Source: Thalassolituus sp. (GTDB lineage Bacteria > Pseudomonadota > Gammaproteobacteria > Pseudomonadales > Oceanobacteraceae). Taken from it: a stretch of 9,647 nucleotides of DNA. Location: the NCBI GenBank assembly GCA_029212275.1, contig JARGOI010000067.1, positions 1 to 9,647 of the forward strand, written 5' to 3'. A program made the position numbers and the translations under genes. Positions 1-7,479 of this stretch are shown here, piece after piece; position 1 is the stretch's first letter; each line of letters begins with the position of its first letter. The notes under the pieces were generated by a model. That model did not search any database, had not been told where the DNA came from, and saw only the letters and a list, made by a program, of their open reading frames with translations.

Positions 1-2
1 TT

Positions 3-152
3 AATCAGCTTCGCCCCTGTCTTCAGCTCAACGCATTGGTGCCCCATATGGCACCGACCATGTCTAAGTTTACCCGCGAAGACGTTACTCGAGCGTTAAC
101 ACAACGCCTAGATGAGCTGGAACTCAGCTCGCATTTGCTGGGGTTTGGCTAA
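3..152 (+). CDS. Unidentified protein, C-terminal fragment (5' end outside window)
   Basis: This frame is open from the left edge and ends at TAA 150-152, giving at least 49 residues that finish in RLDELELSSHLLGFG. Codon choice looks like ordinary coding DNA and is richer in GC than the operon that follows. An in-frame ATG at 60 could make it a 30-residue peptide, but no Shine-Dalgarno sequence is evident there, so a truncated longer gene is more likely. I do not recognise the family and assign no function. After the stop the same frame stays open to the next TAA at 294, but that translation is rich in Arg, Ser and Cys and does not look like a conserved protein. The next gene starts more than 400 bases away on the same strand, so the two are probably not in one operon. 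Confidence 0.4.
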   Translation, partial: NQLRPCLQLNALVPHMAPTMSKFTREDVTRALTQRLDELELSSHLLGFG

Positions 153-438
153 GAAGCCACCAGCGATGCGTGGCGCCATCAATCTCAAAGAGTAACACCC
201 CTTAGTGGACAAACCCCGTGCCAGTCAAAGCGAGCCCGCAAGAACCGCGCAAGTTGTTATCTCCACTGTACTGCCTCTCTTCAATCAAATAGATAAGCTG
301 ATTCATTGAGCTTTACTAGAAACCACCTTACCCAACAGCAAACAAAGAAGTAAGGCCAGATCGTTCGCCTGTTGTGTTTCGTAATCAACATCAGTAACGC
401 TGAACATACATTTATTTATACTTAATTAATGCTTCTAT

Positions 439-467
439 TTGTTAAAAAGGCCTATTTGAACTAGATT
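439..467 (+). promoter_or_regulatory. Candidate sigma-70 promoter for the operon (weak)
   Basis: TTGTTA at 439-444 and TAGATT at 462-467 are separated by 17 bases, and each matches four of six consensus positions. They lie about 100 bases before the first start codon in the most AT-rich part of the leader. In DNA this AT-rich such matches arise by chance, so this is only a candidate. The long leader would leave room for a regulator site. Confidence 0.25.
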
Positions 468-558
468 TATATAGGGCAAAAATAACAAAAAAATGACGAT
501 TGAGTTTATTAGGGTTTTAGGGCTTCTCATAAAGATAGTTGTGGTAATGAGCTTACAC

Positions 559-564
559 GGAGAG
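559..564 (+). promoter_or_regulatory. Ribosome binding site of the REC-PAS-GGDEF-EAL gene
   Basis: GGAGAG at 559-564 is a good Shine-Dalgarno match, with its GGAG core five bases before the ATG at 568. It supports that start, which leaves a short N-terminal lead of about ten residues before the receiver domain. Confidence 0.8.
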
Positions 565-567
565 TAG

Positions 568-2649
568 ATGTTTTCACGTAATAACCTATCACCTCGCATC
601 CTTTTGGTTGATGACGACGCCAATCAAATCACGATCTTAAACAAGGTCCTTAAAGCTATTGGACAGGTTTTTTTCGAGCAAAATGGATTAGCCTCTTTAG
701 AGCAGGCAATCAAGATTCGCCCCGATGTAATCTTGTTAGACATAGATATGCCTGGTCTCAATGGCCATCAGTTATTGGCTCAGCTAAAAAATAACGAATT
801 GACTAGTAGCATCCCCGTCATTTTTATTACTTCATACGACTCCGTCGAAGATCAGCTGCTGTGTCTAAAAGAAGGTGCGGTAGATTTCATTGCGAAACCC
901 TTACAGCCTGATGTTGTTGCTGCCCGGGTGACTACTCACTTAAATCTACGCAACAGAGAGCGTGAATTAGTTGAAGTCTATCGACATGCGAAAGTGACAT
1001 TAGATTCGATAGGTGATGCAGTTATTACGACAGACAAGGATGCGAGAGTCACCTTCATGAACCCAACCGCAGAGCTAATGACTGGAATGTCATTAAATGA
1101 TGCTTTGGGATGTTTTATTGAAGAAGTGATGCCTTTGAGAATAGGCAATGATGGTCCTACACACACTAACCCTGTGCGTATTAGCATTCAAGAAAATAGA
1201 GTGGTTGGCATGGCACTCAACTGCCAGATGATGAAACAGAATGGTAATTGGGTTCCGGTAGAAGACAGTGCCGCCCCGCTTATTTCACAAGACGGTGATG
1301 TCATTGGCTCAGTCATTGTATTCGATGATATAAATGAGTCTCGGGCAATGGCTCTAAAAATGTCACATACCCTTCAATACGATCAACTGACGAATCTCCC
1401 TAATCGCTTTTTGCTAATGGAGCGATTAAATGTAGAGATGGCTCGAAGTCAAATAAACAACGACAAAATCGGTTTAATTCTATTTGATATCGATCGTTTT
1501 AAACTCATTAATGAAGAGTATGGCTTTGATTTTGGCGATATGATACTTAAAAAAATAGCGCTACTTATCAAGTCTCAGCTGCATAATAATGAAACACTTA
1601 GCCGGCACAACGCCGATGAGTTTATGGTCTTGGTTCCTGAATTGGAGCGTCCTAGCGACTTAGCTAATTTAGCCGTAATGATCAGGGAACATGTAATGCA
1701 GCTCACATTGCAACATCCTGAGATCAATAATTTCTCAACCAGCATGGGGGTAAGTGTTTACCCTGATGACGCGGCAGATGCCCAATCCTTATTACTGCAT
1801 GCTGATGCCGCTTTACATAGAGCTAAAACTGACGCTATATATGATAATTTTTGCTTTTACTCTGAAGAAATGGAGTCGCGCTTTATCTCAAGGCGCCAGC
1901 GCTATATACAGCTAAAAGCAGCCATTTCCGACGATAATATCATTGCCTTATATCAGCCTATTGTCGATGCAAATACTGGGCAGTTAAAGGCCGTTGAAGC
2001 GCTGATGCGCATCAAAGAGGAGGATGGTTCATTGATCCCTCCTATTGAGTTCATACCACTTGCTGAGGAAACTCGTTTAATCATTCCGTTAGGGGAGAAA
2101 ATGATTCAACTTGTCTTTAAGCAGTTAAAGCAGTGGTGTGACAAAGGCTTAAACATTCGCATGTGTCTAAATATTTCACCCATACAATTTCTTGATCCGA
2201 ACTTTGTTCCTTTCTTACTAAAGGCGATTGACGAGTACAACGTCAGTCCAAAAATGATTGAACTGGAAGTCACCGAAAGTCTGATGCTCGAAAACTTACA
2301 GCAAGTGATTCGCGATATGCAACAACTGCGAGCCATGGGGATATCCATTTCAATCGATGATTTCGGCACAGGCTTTTCTTGCCTGAGCTATCTTAAACAG
2401 TTACCCGTAGACGTTTTAAAAATCGATAAATCGTTTGTTGCACAGCTGAGTATTAAAAGGCCCGATGAAATTCTTGTTAAGACGATCACGACGTTAGCAC
2501 AAAGTATGGGGCTAAAATCTGTCGCCGAAGGTGTTGAGTCATTAGATCAGGCGCGTCGTCTGAAAGAGTTAGGAGTTTCTTATCTACAAGGCTATTACTT
2601 CTCGAGGCCAGTTATCGCCGATGAAGTAATGGCTAGCTATAATATATGA
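568..2649 (+). CDS. Response regulator with REC, PAS, degenerate GGDEF and EAL domains; predicted c-di-GMP phosphodiesterase
   Basis: This 693-residue cytoplasmic protein should hydrolyse c-di-GMP to pGpG under phosphorylation control. REC (about 11-128) has the acidic pocket D15-D17, phosphoacceptor D58, T88 and K110. PAS spans about 140-262. The GGDEF domain (about 268-435) keeps DQLTNLPNR (272-280) and FDIDRF, but its signature is N348-A-D-E-F instead of GGDEF and there is no RxxD I-site nine residues before it, so cyclase activity is unlikely; it may still bind GTP as a sensor. The EAL domain (about 445-690) is complete: E477-A-L, N535, E567, the D597-D598 pair in DDFGTGFS, K618, E654 and Q674. 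These are the metal-binding and catalytic positions of active EAL enzymes. The gene opens the operon, and its TGA overlaps the next ATG by four bases. Domain calls are very secure; activity is inferred from motifs. Confidence 0.96.
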   Translation: MFSRNNLSPRILLVDDDANQITILNKVLKAIGQVFFEQNGLASLEQAIKIRPDVILLDIDMPGLNGHQLLAQLKNNELTSSIPVIFITSYDSVEDQLLCLKEGAVDFIAKPLQPDVVAARVTTHLNLRNRERELVEVYRHAKVTLDSIGDAVITTDKDARVTFMNPTAELMTGMSLNDALGCFIEEVMPLRIGNDGPTHTNPVRISIQENRVVGMALNCQMMKQNGNWVPVEDSAAPLISQDGDVIGSVIVFDDINESRAMALKMSHTLQYDQLTNLPNRFLLMERLNVEMARSQINNDKIGLILFDIDRFKLINEEYGFDFGDMILKKIALLIKSQLHNNETLSRHNADEFMVLVPELERPSDLANLAVMIREHVMQLTLQHPEINNFSTSMGVSVYPDDAADAQSLLLHADAALHRAKTDAIYDNFCFYSEEMESRFISRRQRYIQLKAAISDDNIIALYQPIVDANTGQLKAVEALMRIKEEDGSLIPPIEFIPLAEETRLIIPLGEKMIQLVFKQLKQWCDKGLNIRMCLNISPIQFLDPNFVPFLLKAIDEYNVSPKMIELEVTESLMLENLQQVIRDMQQLRAMGISISIDDFGTGFSCLSYLKQLPVDVLKIDKSFVAQLSIKRPDEILVKTITTLAQSMGLKSVAEGVESLDQARRLKELGVSYLQGYYFSRPVIADEVMASYNI

Positions 2650-5600
2650 CTTTGAAAAGTAATAAGAAAATTGACTTTTTTACGTGCTGGCTTCCATTAC
2701 TGGTTGGCATTCTCACCACAGCAGCTGCTTCGTGGCTTGTTGACTATAAAAACAACTATGACGTTAGTTTATACACAAACAACCTAGCGGATAAAACAGA
2801 GGCCCTTATAGAGCAACGCTTCCAGCACTTTCAATATGGCCTGCGTGGTGCCAGAGGGGCTATTGTTACCGCTGGGGTTGATGAAATTACTCGAAAACAA
2901 TTTGAGAAGTATAGCGGCACACGTGATCTAGGACTTGAGTTTCCTGGGGCGCTTGGCTTTGGTTTCATAAGACGCGTATCCGCAGAACAAGAAAGTGATT
3001 TCCTTAGACGTGCTCGTGCAGATGGTGCACCAGATTTTAACATTCGAACATTATCGCCACATGACAGTGATCGATTCGTCGTACAATATCTCTATCCAGC
3101 TGCTCAAAATAGACAGGCAATTGGGCTTGATATTGGTTCAGAAACTAATCGACGAACTGCAGCATTATTGGCAGCCAGAGAGGATAAGCCTTACTTAACG
3201 GCACCCATTACACTTGTCCAAGCAAATAAAAAGCCAAGAAAAGGCGCATTGATACTAATGCCAATCTACCCTTCCAATGCAATACTAAACACCGCAGAAG
3301 CCCGAGAATCGGCTGTTGTCGGTTGGTCTGTTGCTGTATTGGTCATTGATGAGGTACTGGCAAATCTTGAATCCTTAACGGAGCAAGCTTCAGTCACCTT
3401 GACCAACTTAGTAGAAGTCGAACCTTTTTATCGTTCAAATACTACGGAAGTGTCAGGTTCAATAGATAATAAAACATTGCGGAATATTCATATATTGGGC
3501 CAGCATTGGAAAATGGAGCTGACGCCGTCGACGCAAGCCGTGAACCAAATAAAGTCATTATCTGTAGGCTTAGTGATTATTTCTGGCTTATTTTTAACCT
3601 TGCTGACTCTTTTTGTCATTAATTTATTAAAGACTAACCAAACGTTTATTGAGCAAAACAACGAAACCTATCGGCTGAGTCTTCAAAGTATTTCCGCTTT
3701 TTCCAAAAGCCCTCAATTTAAGCGATCTTGTCCATTTTGGTTACTTTTAACTTTCATTATATTCTTAATATCAACCTGGTTAATTACACAAAGCCGATTT
3801 ACGGAAGCAAAAGAAAATTTGTCGGAAACAACATTGTTGGCTATTTCAACACTCGAAGAAGAAGCGAGCCACTATCGTCGAGATACCCTCTTCCTTGCTA
3901 GTTCACAACCAATAATGGAATTAAGCTCAGAGCTTAATGATGAAAAATCATTAGATAAGGAAAATGCTTTATTACAGCAGTCTAAAGAAAGACTCACAGA
4001 CATTTTCAAAGCCTATATGTTGTCCAAGACCGATGTGTATCAAGTAAGATTTATAGAAGCTGCTAATAGATGGCAAGAACGTGTCAAAGTGCAACGTAAT
4101 GCCGATGCACTTGAAGTAATTAACAAAGAATTACTACAGTCTAAAGAAAATGAACCTTACATAGATCAAACACTCAACGTTGGCCAGGGAAATATTTTTC
4201 AGTCTGATATTAATTTAAACCGCGAGTTTGGCAAAATCGAACAACCGATGAGACCTGTTTGGCGTTTTTCTACACCAGTATTTTATGCTGATGGTCGACC
4301 ACTCGGTATAATCATCATCAATGTCAATGCCGATCGTTTTCTAAAAAAAGTGGCAAATAACTACATACCCGAAGTGGATTTATATATTACTAATCAAGAT
4401 GGTGGATTTTTGCTGCATCCTAATTCAGCGAAAAATTTTGTTTTTGAATATAGTGATTCTAGTCGGTGGCAAAATGAATTTCATCCCTTCGATTTGCCAT
4501 ATGGTTTTCACTACTTTGATTTCACAGTGTTTACAGGTAAGCATGGTACCGTACTGGCAAATGAAACTAGTTTTTTATTAAGTAATAATTCTACCGATCG
4601 ATATATAAAAATACAGGTAACAACACCGCTATTTTTAGCTCTTCAAAATATAATAACCAGAAGCGGTATTGTACTTATTATTCTTCTTTTTATTAGTTTT
4701 ATTGGTTTCATCATTCAATATTCGATGTGGTTGAGTGAGAGAATACGTCAAAGAAATATTGTTACGACACAATTAGATACTCAGCGAAACAACGAGATGA
4801 AAAGATTTAAGGGGCTATTGGAGTCGGCTCCTGATGCGACTTTTGTAACTGATGAATCGGGTATCATTCAAATAGTGAATGCACAAGCACAACATATGTT
4901 TGGGTACAGTCGCCTCGAATTAGAGGGTCAGTCAATACACAAATTACTTCCAGTACATCTAAGGGAAGTACATAAAATGCATATTATAGATTACATGAAA
5001 CAGCCAAAAACACGGCTAATGGGTGAAAATAGAGAACTTTTAGCATTGGGCTCCGATGGAAAACAATTTCCTGTGGAAATAAGTTTGAGTGCGGTCAAGC
5101 TTAATGAACAAACATTAGTATCTGCCTCGGTGCGTAATATAACTGAAAGACTTAAAACTGAAGAGAAACTTCGCAATGCATTACGTGATGCAGAACTGGC
5201 CACACAGGCAAAAAGTACTTTTCTAGCGAATACTAGTCACGAGATTCGTACTCCACTGAATGCCATTATTGGTCTAGGTTATTTATTGGCTGAAGAAAAA
5301 TTAACAGAAGCACAACACCAATTAGTTTCTAAAATTCAAATTTCGGGGAGGTCTCTATTGGGGATCGTTAACGATGTATTGGATCTCTCAAAAATAGAAG
5401 CGAACGAAATGGATCTTGAAAATCAGCCTATCGAATTACGAGAGCTGTGCGAAGAAATATCGAGTGTATTTGCCATACAAGCAGAAGCAAAAAATATAGA
5501 TTTTCACTTTAAATTAGACCCTATGCTGCCTACTTGGGTAATCTCGGATAGCACCAGACTACGCCAAATATTTACTAATTTAATCAATAATTCTCTTAAA

Positions 5601-7478
5601 TTTACCACAATTGGTAAAATCTCGATTAATGTCAAAGTCGAAAATACTGAGAAAGTTTTACCAGAAAACTATATAAATGTTCGGTTCACTGTTCAGGATA
5701 CCGGGATTGGTATCTCGCCCGAGGCACAAGCCCGTTTATTTAAACCATTCTCACAAGCCGATTCAAGTACCACCCGACGTTTTGGCGGCACCGGTTTAGG
5801 GTTATCTATCGTTCATCAATTAGTTAGTTTAATGGGGGGAAAGATTAGTATTGAAAGCGCCGAGAATGTGGGCAGTCAATTCTTGGTGGACCTGCCACTA
5901 AGAGTTCAAACACTCGAAGAGTTTGCTGATCAAGAAAACCGGAACCAAACGCTTTTTGTACTGATTGCCGAAGATGATCCAGCAGATGCTAAGTTACTTC
6001 AAAAAATGACCCGATCACTTGGGTGGCGTTCAGAAGTGGTGAGCAATGGCGTAGAGCTTGTCGATGCCTATATTTCACGTGAAGAAAACAATCTACGCGC
6101 GCCAGATGCCATAATCGTGGATTGGCAAATGCCGGTAATGGATGGCTTGGAAGCGATGAATATGTTGGCCAGTAAAGTGGGTCGCGACAATCTACCCGCA
6201 ATACTTATGATTTCGGCCCACGATAAAAACTCGATTTTCACCAACGATCCAGAGCATTTAGTAAATAATTTCTTACTAAAACCGGTCGATCCATCATCAT
6301 TATTTAATGCAGTAAACGAAGCCGTGACACTCAATACGGGTAACTCAAAGCGCGTACTGCAATCGACGCGTGCCGAAGCAGTTGGCGCGAGATGGTTACC
6401 TAATATGCGTTTGTTGGTCGTGGATGACAGTCCAACCAATCTTGTCGTTGTCGGTCATGTATTGACTCATAATGGTGCCATCGTAGAGACGGCGAACAGT
6501 GGTGAGGAAGCATTGGTGTTATTAGAGGATTCATCCAATGACTACGATGCCATATTAATGGATGTTCAAATGCCCGGTCTTGATGGACTGGAGACAACCG
6601 AGCGAGTTAGAAAAAATTTAGGACTAACGGCATTGCCTATTATTGCACTGACTGCTGGCGCGTTAGTAGAAGAAAAATACCGTGCACTGGAAGCTGGTAT
6701 GAATGATTTTTTAACAAAACCCATTGAGCCATCAAAGCTTATTAATGTACTACGCACATTGGTAGAAACTTATCGTGGTAGGGAAATCGCTGTAGAGTCT
6801 CTCAATTCAACAGAGCCTCGCTATTCAATAGAGTCTGAAGCTGATCATCATAAAGATAGCTGGCCTGCCATTAAAGGCTTAAACCTTGATAAAGCGAAAA
6901 ATATAATGCTTGGAGATAGAGCACTTTTCTTGAACACGCTAGATGGCTTACTAGGTGAATACTCCAATCTAGCACTAGCGCCAGAGAGTAATATTGATCA
7001 ACCTGATTCAGCATCTATGCGACGAGACAGAGCATCCCAAGTGCACAAGCTGAGAAGTGTTTCTGGCATGGTTGGGGCAGAGAAAATACAACAACTTGCC
7101 GCCCAAGCCGAAAAAATATTGCGTTCTGAAAATGATCCTGCGAAGCAAGTATTGGAAGAAATTTCTCTTGCATTACAAGAACTGCAACAAGCCAGTTCAG
7201 AGGCGTTATTGGTTTGGAAAAAAGAAAAGCTCGCCAAAACCTCGCCTAAAGGCGAAGCACCTATACTACAATTAAAAACAGTACAAAATATTTTGGCGCG
7301 GCTTGAAGAACAAGATTTGAATGCGTTAGAAGAGTTTGAAGAACATAGTTCTTCTTTTAGTGATGCCTTAAGTGACGAGCGCTTTGCAGAACTTCAGGAA
7401 TATTTGTCTAAACTTAAATTTAAAGAAGCAATAAAGATTCTTTCTTCTCTTATGAACACTCTTGGAGAATCAAAGTAA
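2646..7478 (+). CDS. Hybrid histidine kinase with tandem periplasmic sensors: TM-CHASE-TM-TM-Cache-TM-PAS-HisKA-HATPase-REC-REC-HPt
   Basis: This 1610-residue inner-membrane phosphorelay kinase starts with TM1 (about 11-32). A CHASE sensor follows (about 60-250, with the hallmark GLDIGSETNRR at 160-170 and LTAPITL at 184-190), then TM2 (about 304-328), a short cytoplasmic loop and TM3 (about 364-381). A second periplasmic region (about 385-660) looks Cache-like, with FSTPVFYADGRPLGIIIINV and VDLYITNQDG segments, and ends at TM4 (about 672-696). There is no evident HAMP. PAS spans about 716-836. HisKA has phospho-acceptor H865 in SHEIRTPLN. The ATPase has its N box (about 974-986), DTGIGI at 1018 and GGTGLGL at 1047. 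REC1 has D1110-D1111, D1159 and K1212; REC2 has D1260-D1261, D1306, T1336 and K1358. HPt (about 1411-1525) has H1467 in VHKLRSVSG. A helical tail (about 1535-1605) closes the protein. The start overlaps the previous stop as ATGA and lacks a strong Shine-Dalgarno, suggesting translational coupling. The ligands are unknown. Confidence 0.95.
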   Translation: MTLKSNKKIDFFTCWLPLLVGILTTAAASWLVDYKNNYDVSLYTNNLADKTEALIEQRFQHFQYGLRGARGAIVTAGVDEITRKQFEKYSGTRDLGLEFPGALGFGFIRRVSAEQESDFLRRARADGAPDFNIRTLSPHDSDRFVVQYLYPAAQNRQAIGLDIGSETNRRTAALLAAREDKPYLTAPITLVQANKKPRKGALILMPIYPSNAILNTAEARESAVVGWSVAVLVIDEVLANLESLTEQASVTLTNLVEVEPFYRSNTTEVSGSIDNKTLRNIHILGQHWKMELTPSTQAVNQIKSLSVGLVIISGLFLTLLTLFVINLLKTNQTFIEQNNETYRLSLQSISAFSKSPQFKRSCPFWLLLTFIIFLISTWLITQSRFTEAKENLSETTLLAISTLEEEASHYRRDTLFLASSQPIMELSSELNDEKSLDKENALLQQSKERLTDIFKAYMLSKTDVYQVRFIEAANRWQERVKVQRNADALEVINKELLQSKENEPYIDQTLNVGQGNIFQSDINLNREFGKIEQPMRPVWRFSTPVFYADGRPLGIIIINVNADRFLKKVANNYIPEVDLYITNQDGGFLLHPNSAKNFVFEYSDSSRWQNEFHPFDLPYGFHYFDFTVFTGKHGTVLANETSFLLSNNSTDRYIKIQVTTPLFLALQNIITRSGIVLIILLFISFIGFIIQYSMWLSERIRQRNIVTTQLDTQRNNEMKRFKGLLESAPDATFVTDESGIIQIVNAQAQHMFGYSRLELEGQSIHKLLPVHLREVHKMHIIDYMKQPKTRLMGENRELLALGSDGKQFPVEISLSAVKLNEQTLVSASVRNITERLKTEEKLRNALRDAELATQAKSTFLANTSHEIRTPLNAIIGLGYLLAEEKLTEAQHQLVSKIQISGRSLLGIVNDVLDLSKIEANEMDLENQPIELRELCEEISSVFAIQAEAKNIDFHFKLDPMLPTWVISDSTRLRQIFTNLINNSLKFTTIGKISINVKVENTEKVLPENYINVRFTVQDTGIGISPEAQARLFKPFSQADSSTTRRFGGTGLGLSIVHQLVSLMGGKISIESAENVGSQFLVDLPLRVQTLEEFADQENRNQTLFVLIAEDDPADAKLLQKMTRSLGWRSEVVSNGVELVDAYISREENNLRAPDAIIVDWQMPVMDGLEAMNMLASKVGRDNLPAILMISAHDKNSIFTNDPEHLVNNFLLKPVDPSSLFNAVNEAVTLNTGNSKRVLQSTRAEAVGARWLPNMRLLVVDDSPTNLVVVGHVLTHNGAIVETANSGEEALVLLEDSSNDYDAILMDVQMPGLDGLETTERVRKNLGLTALPIIALTAGALVEEKYRALEAGMNDFLTKPIEPSKLINVLRTLVETYRGREIAVESLNSTEPRYSIESEADHHKDSWPAIKGLNLDKAKNIMLGDRALFLNTLDGLLGEYSNLALAPESNIDQPDSASMRRDRASQVHKLRSVSGMVGAEKIQQLAAQAEKILRSENDPAKQVLEEISLALQELQQASSEALLVWKKEKLAKTSPKGEAPILQLKTVQNILARLEEQDLNALEEFEEHSSSFSDALSDERFAELQEYLSKLKFKEAIKILSSLMNTLGESK
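7464..7467 (+). promoter_or_regulatory. Ribosome binding site of the REC-GGDEF gene; decides its start
   Basis: GGAG at 7464-7467, inside the last codons of the kinase gene, precedes ATG 7480 by 12 bases, which is a little long. The frame also has a TTG at 7462 that would add six residues, but that codon overlaps the GGAG itself and has no good site of its own. ATG 7480 sits one base after the kinase TAA and leaves the same short lead before the receiver domain as in the first gene of the operon, so I prefer it. Confidence 0.55.
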
Positions 7479-7479
7479 T

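Larger units (their letters stand above)
153..567. other. Intergenic region upstream of the signalling operon
   Basis: No ORF here has both coding character and a ribosome binding site. The first 100 or so bases are GC-richer and may be trailing or decayed sequence of the left-edge gene. From about 400 the DNA becomes strongly AT-rich, as expected for a promoter and leader. A short TTAGGG direct repeat lies around 509-523. A weak inverted repeat (CCTAT 451-455 with ATAGG 471-475) has a 15-base loop and no T-run after it on the plus strand. I see no tRNA, CRISPR or insertion-sequence end. Confidence 0.5.

Noticed and set aside
451..475. Inverted repeat CCTAT...ATAGG as a possible terminator.
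   Set aside because: It has only five base pairs, a 15-base loop and no T-run on the plus strand. On the minus strand there is a T-run but no gene to terminate.
471..495. AGGGCAAA followed by GACG in the operon leader resembles fragments of a c-di-GMP-I (GEMM) riboswitch, tempting upstream of c-di-GMP genes.
   Set aside because: The GACGCAAAGCC block, the GNRA loop helix and the closing GGTAGC...GGGTT half are absent, and no P1 stem can be drawn. The match is chance in AT-rich DNA.
6068..6439. A 123-residue minus-strand open frame inside the kinase gene.
   Set aside because: It lies wholly opposite the REC1-REC2 coding region, whose conserved residues explain the sequence. It has no recognisable domain or ribosome binding site.
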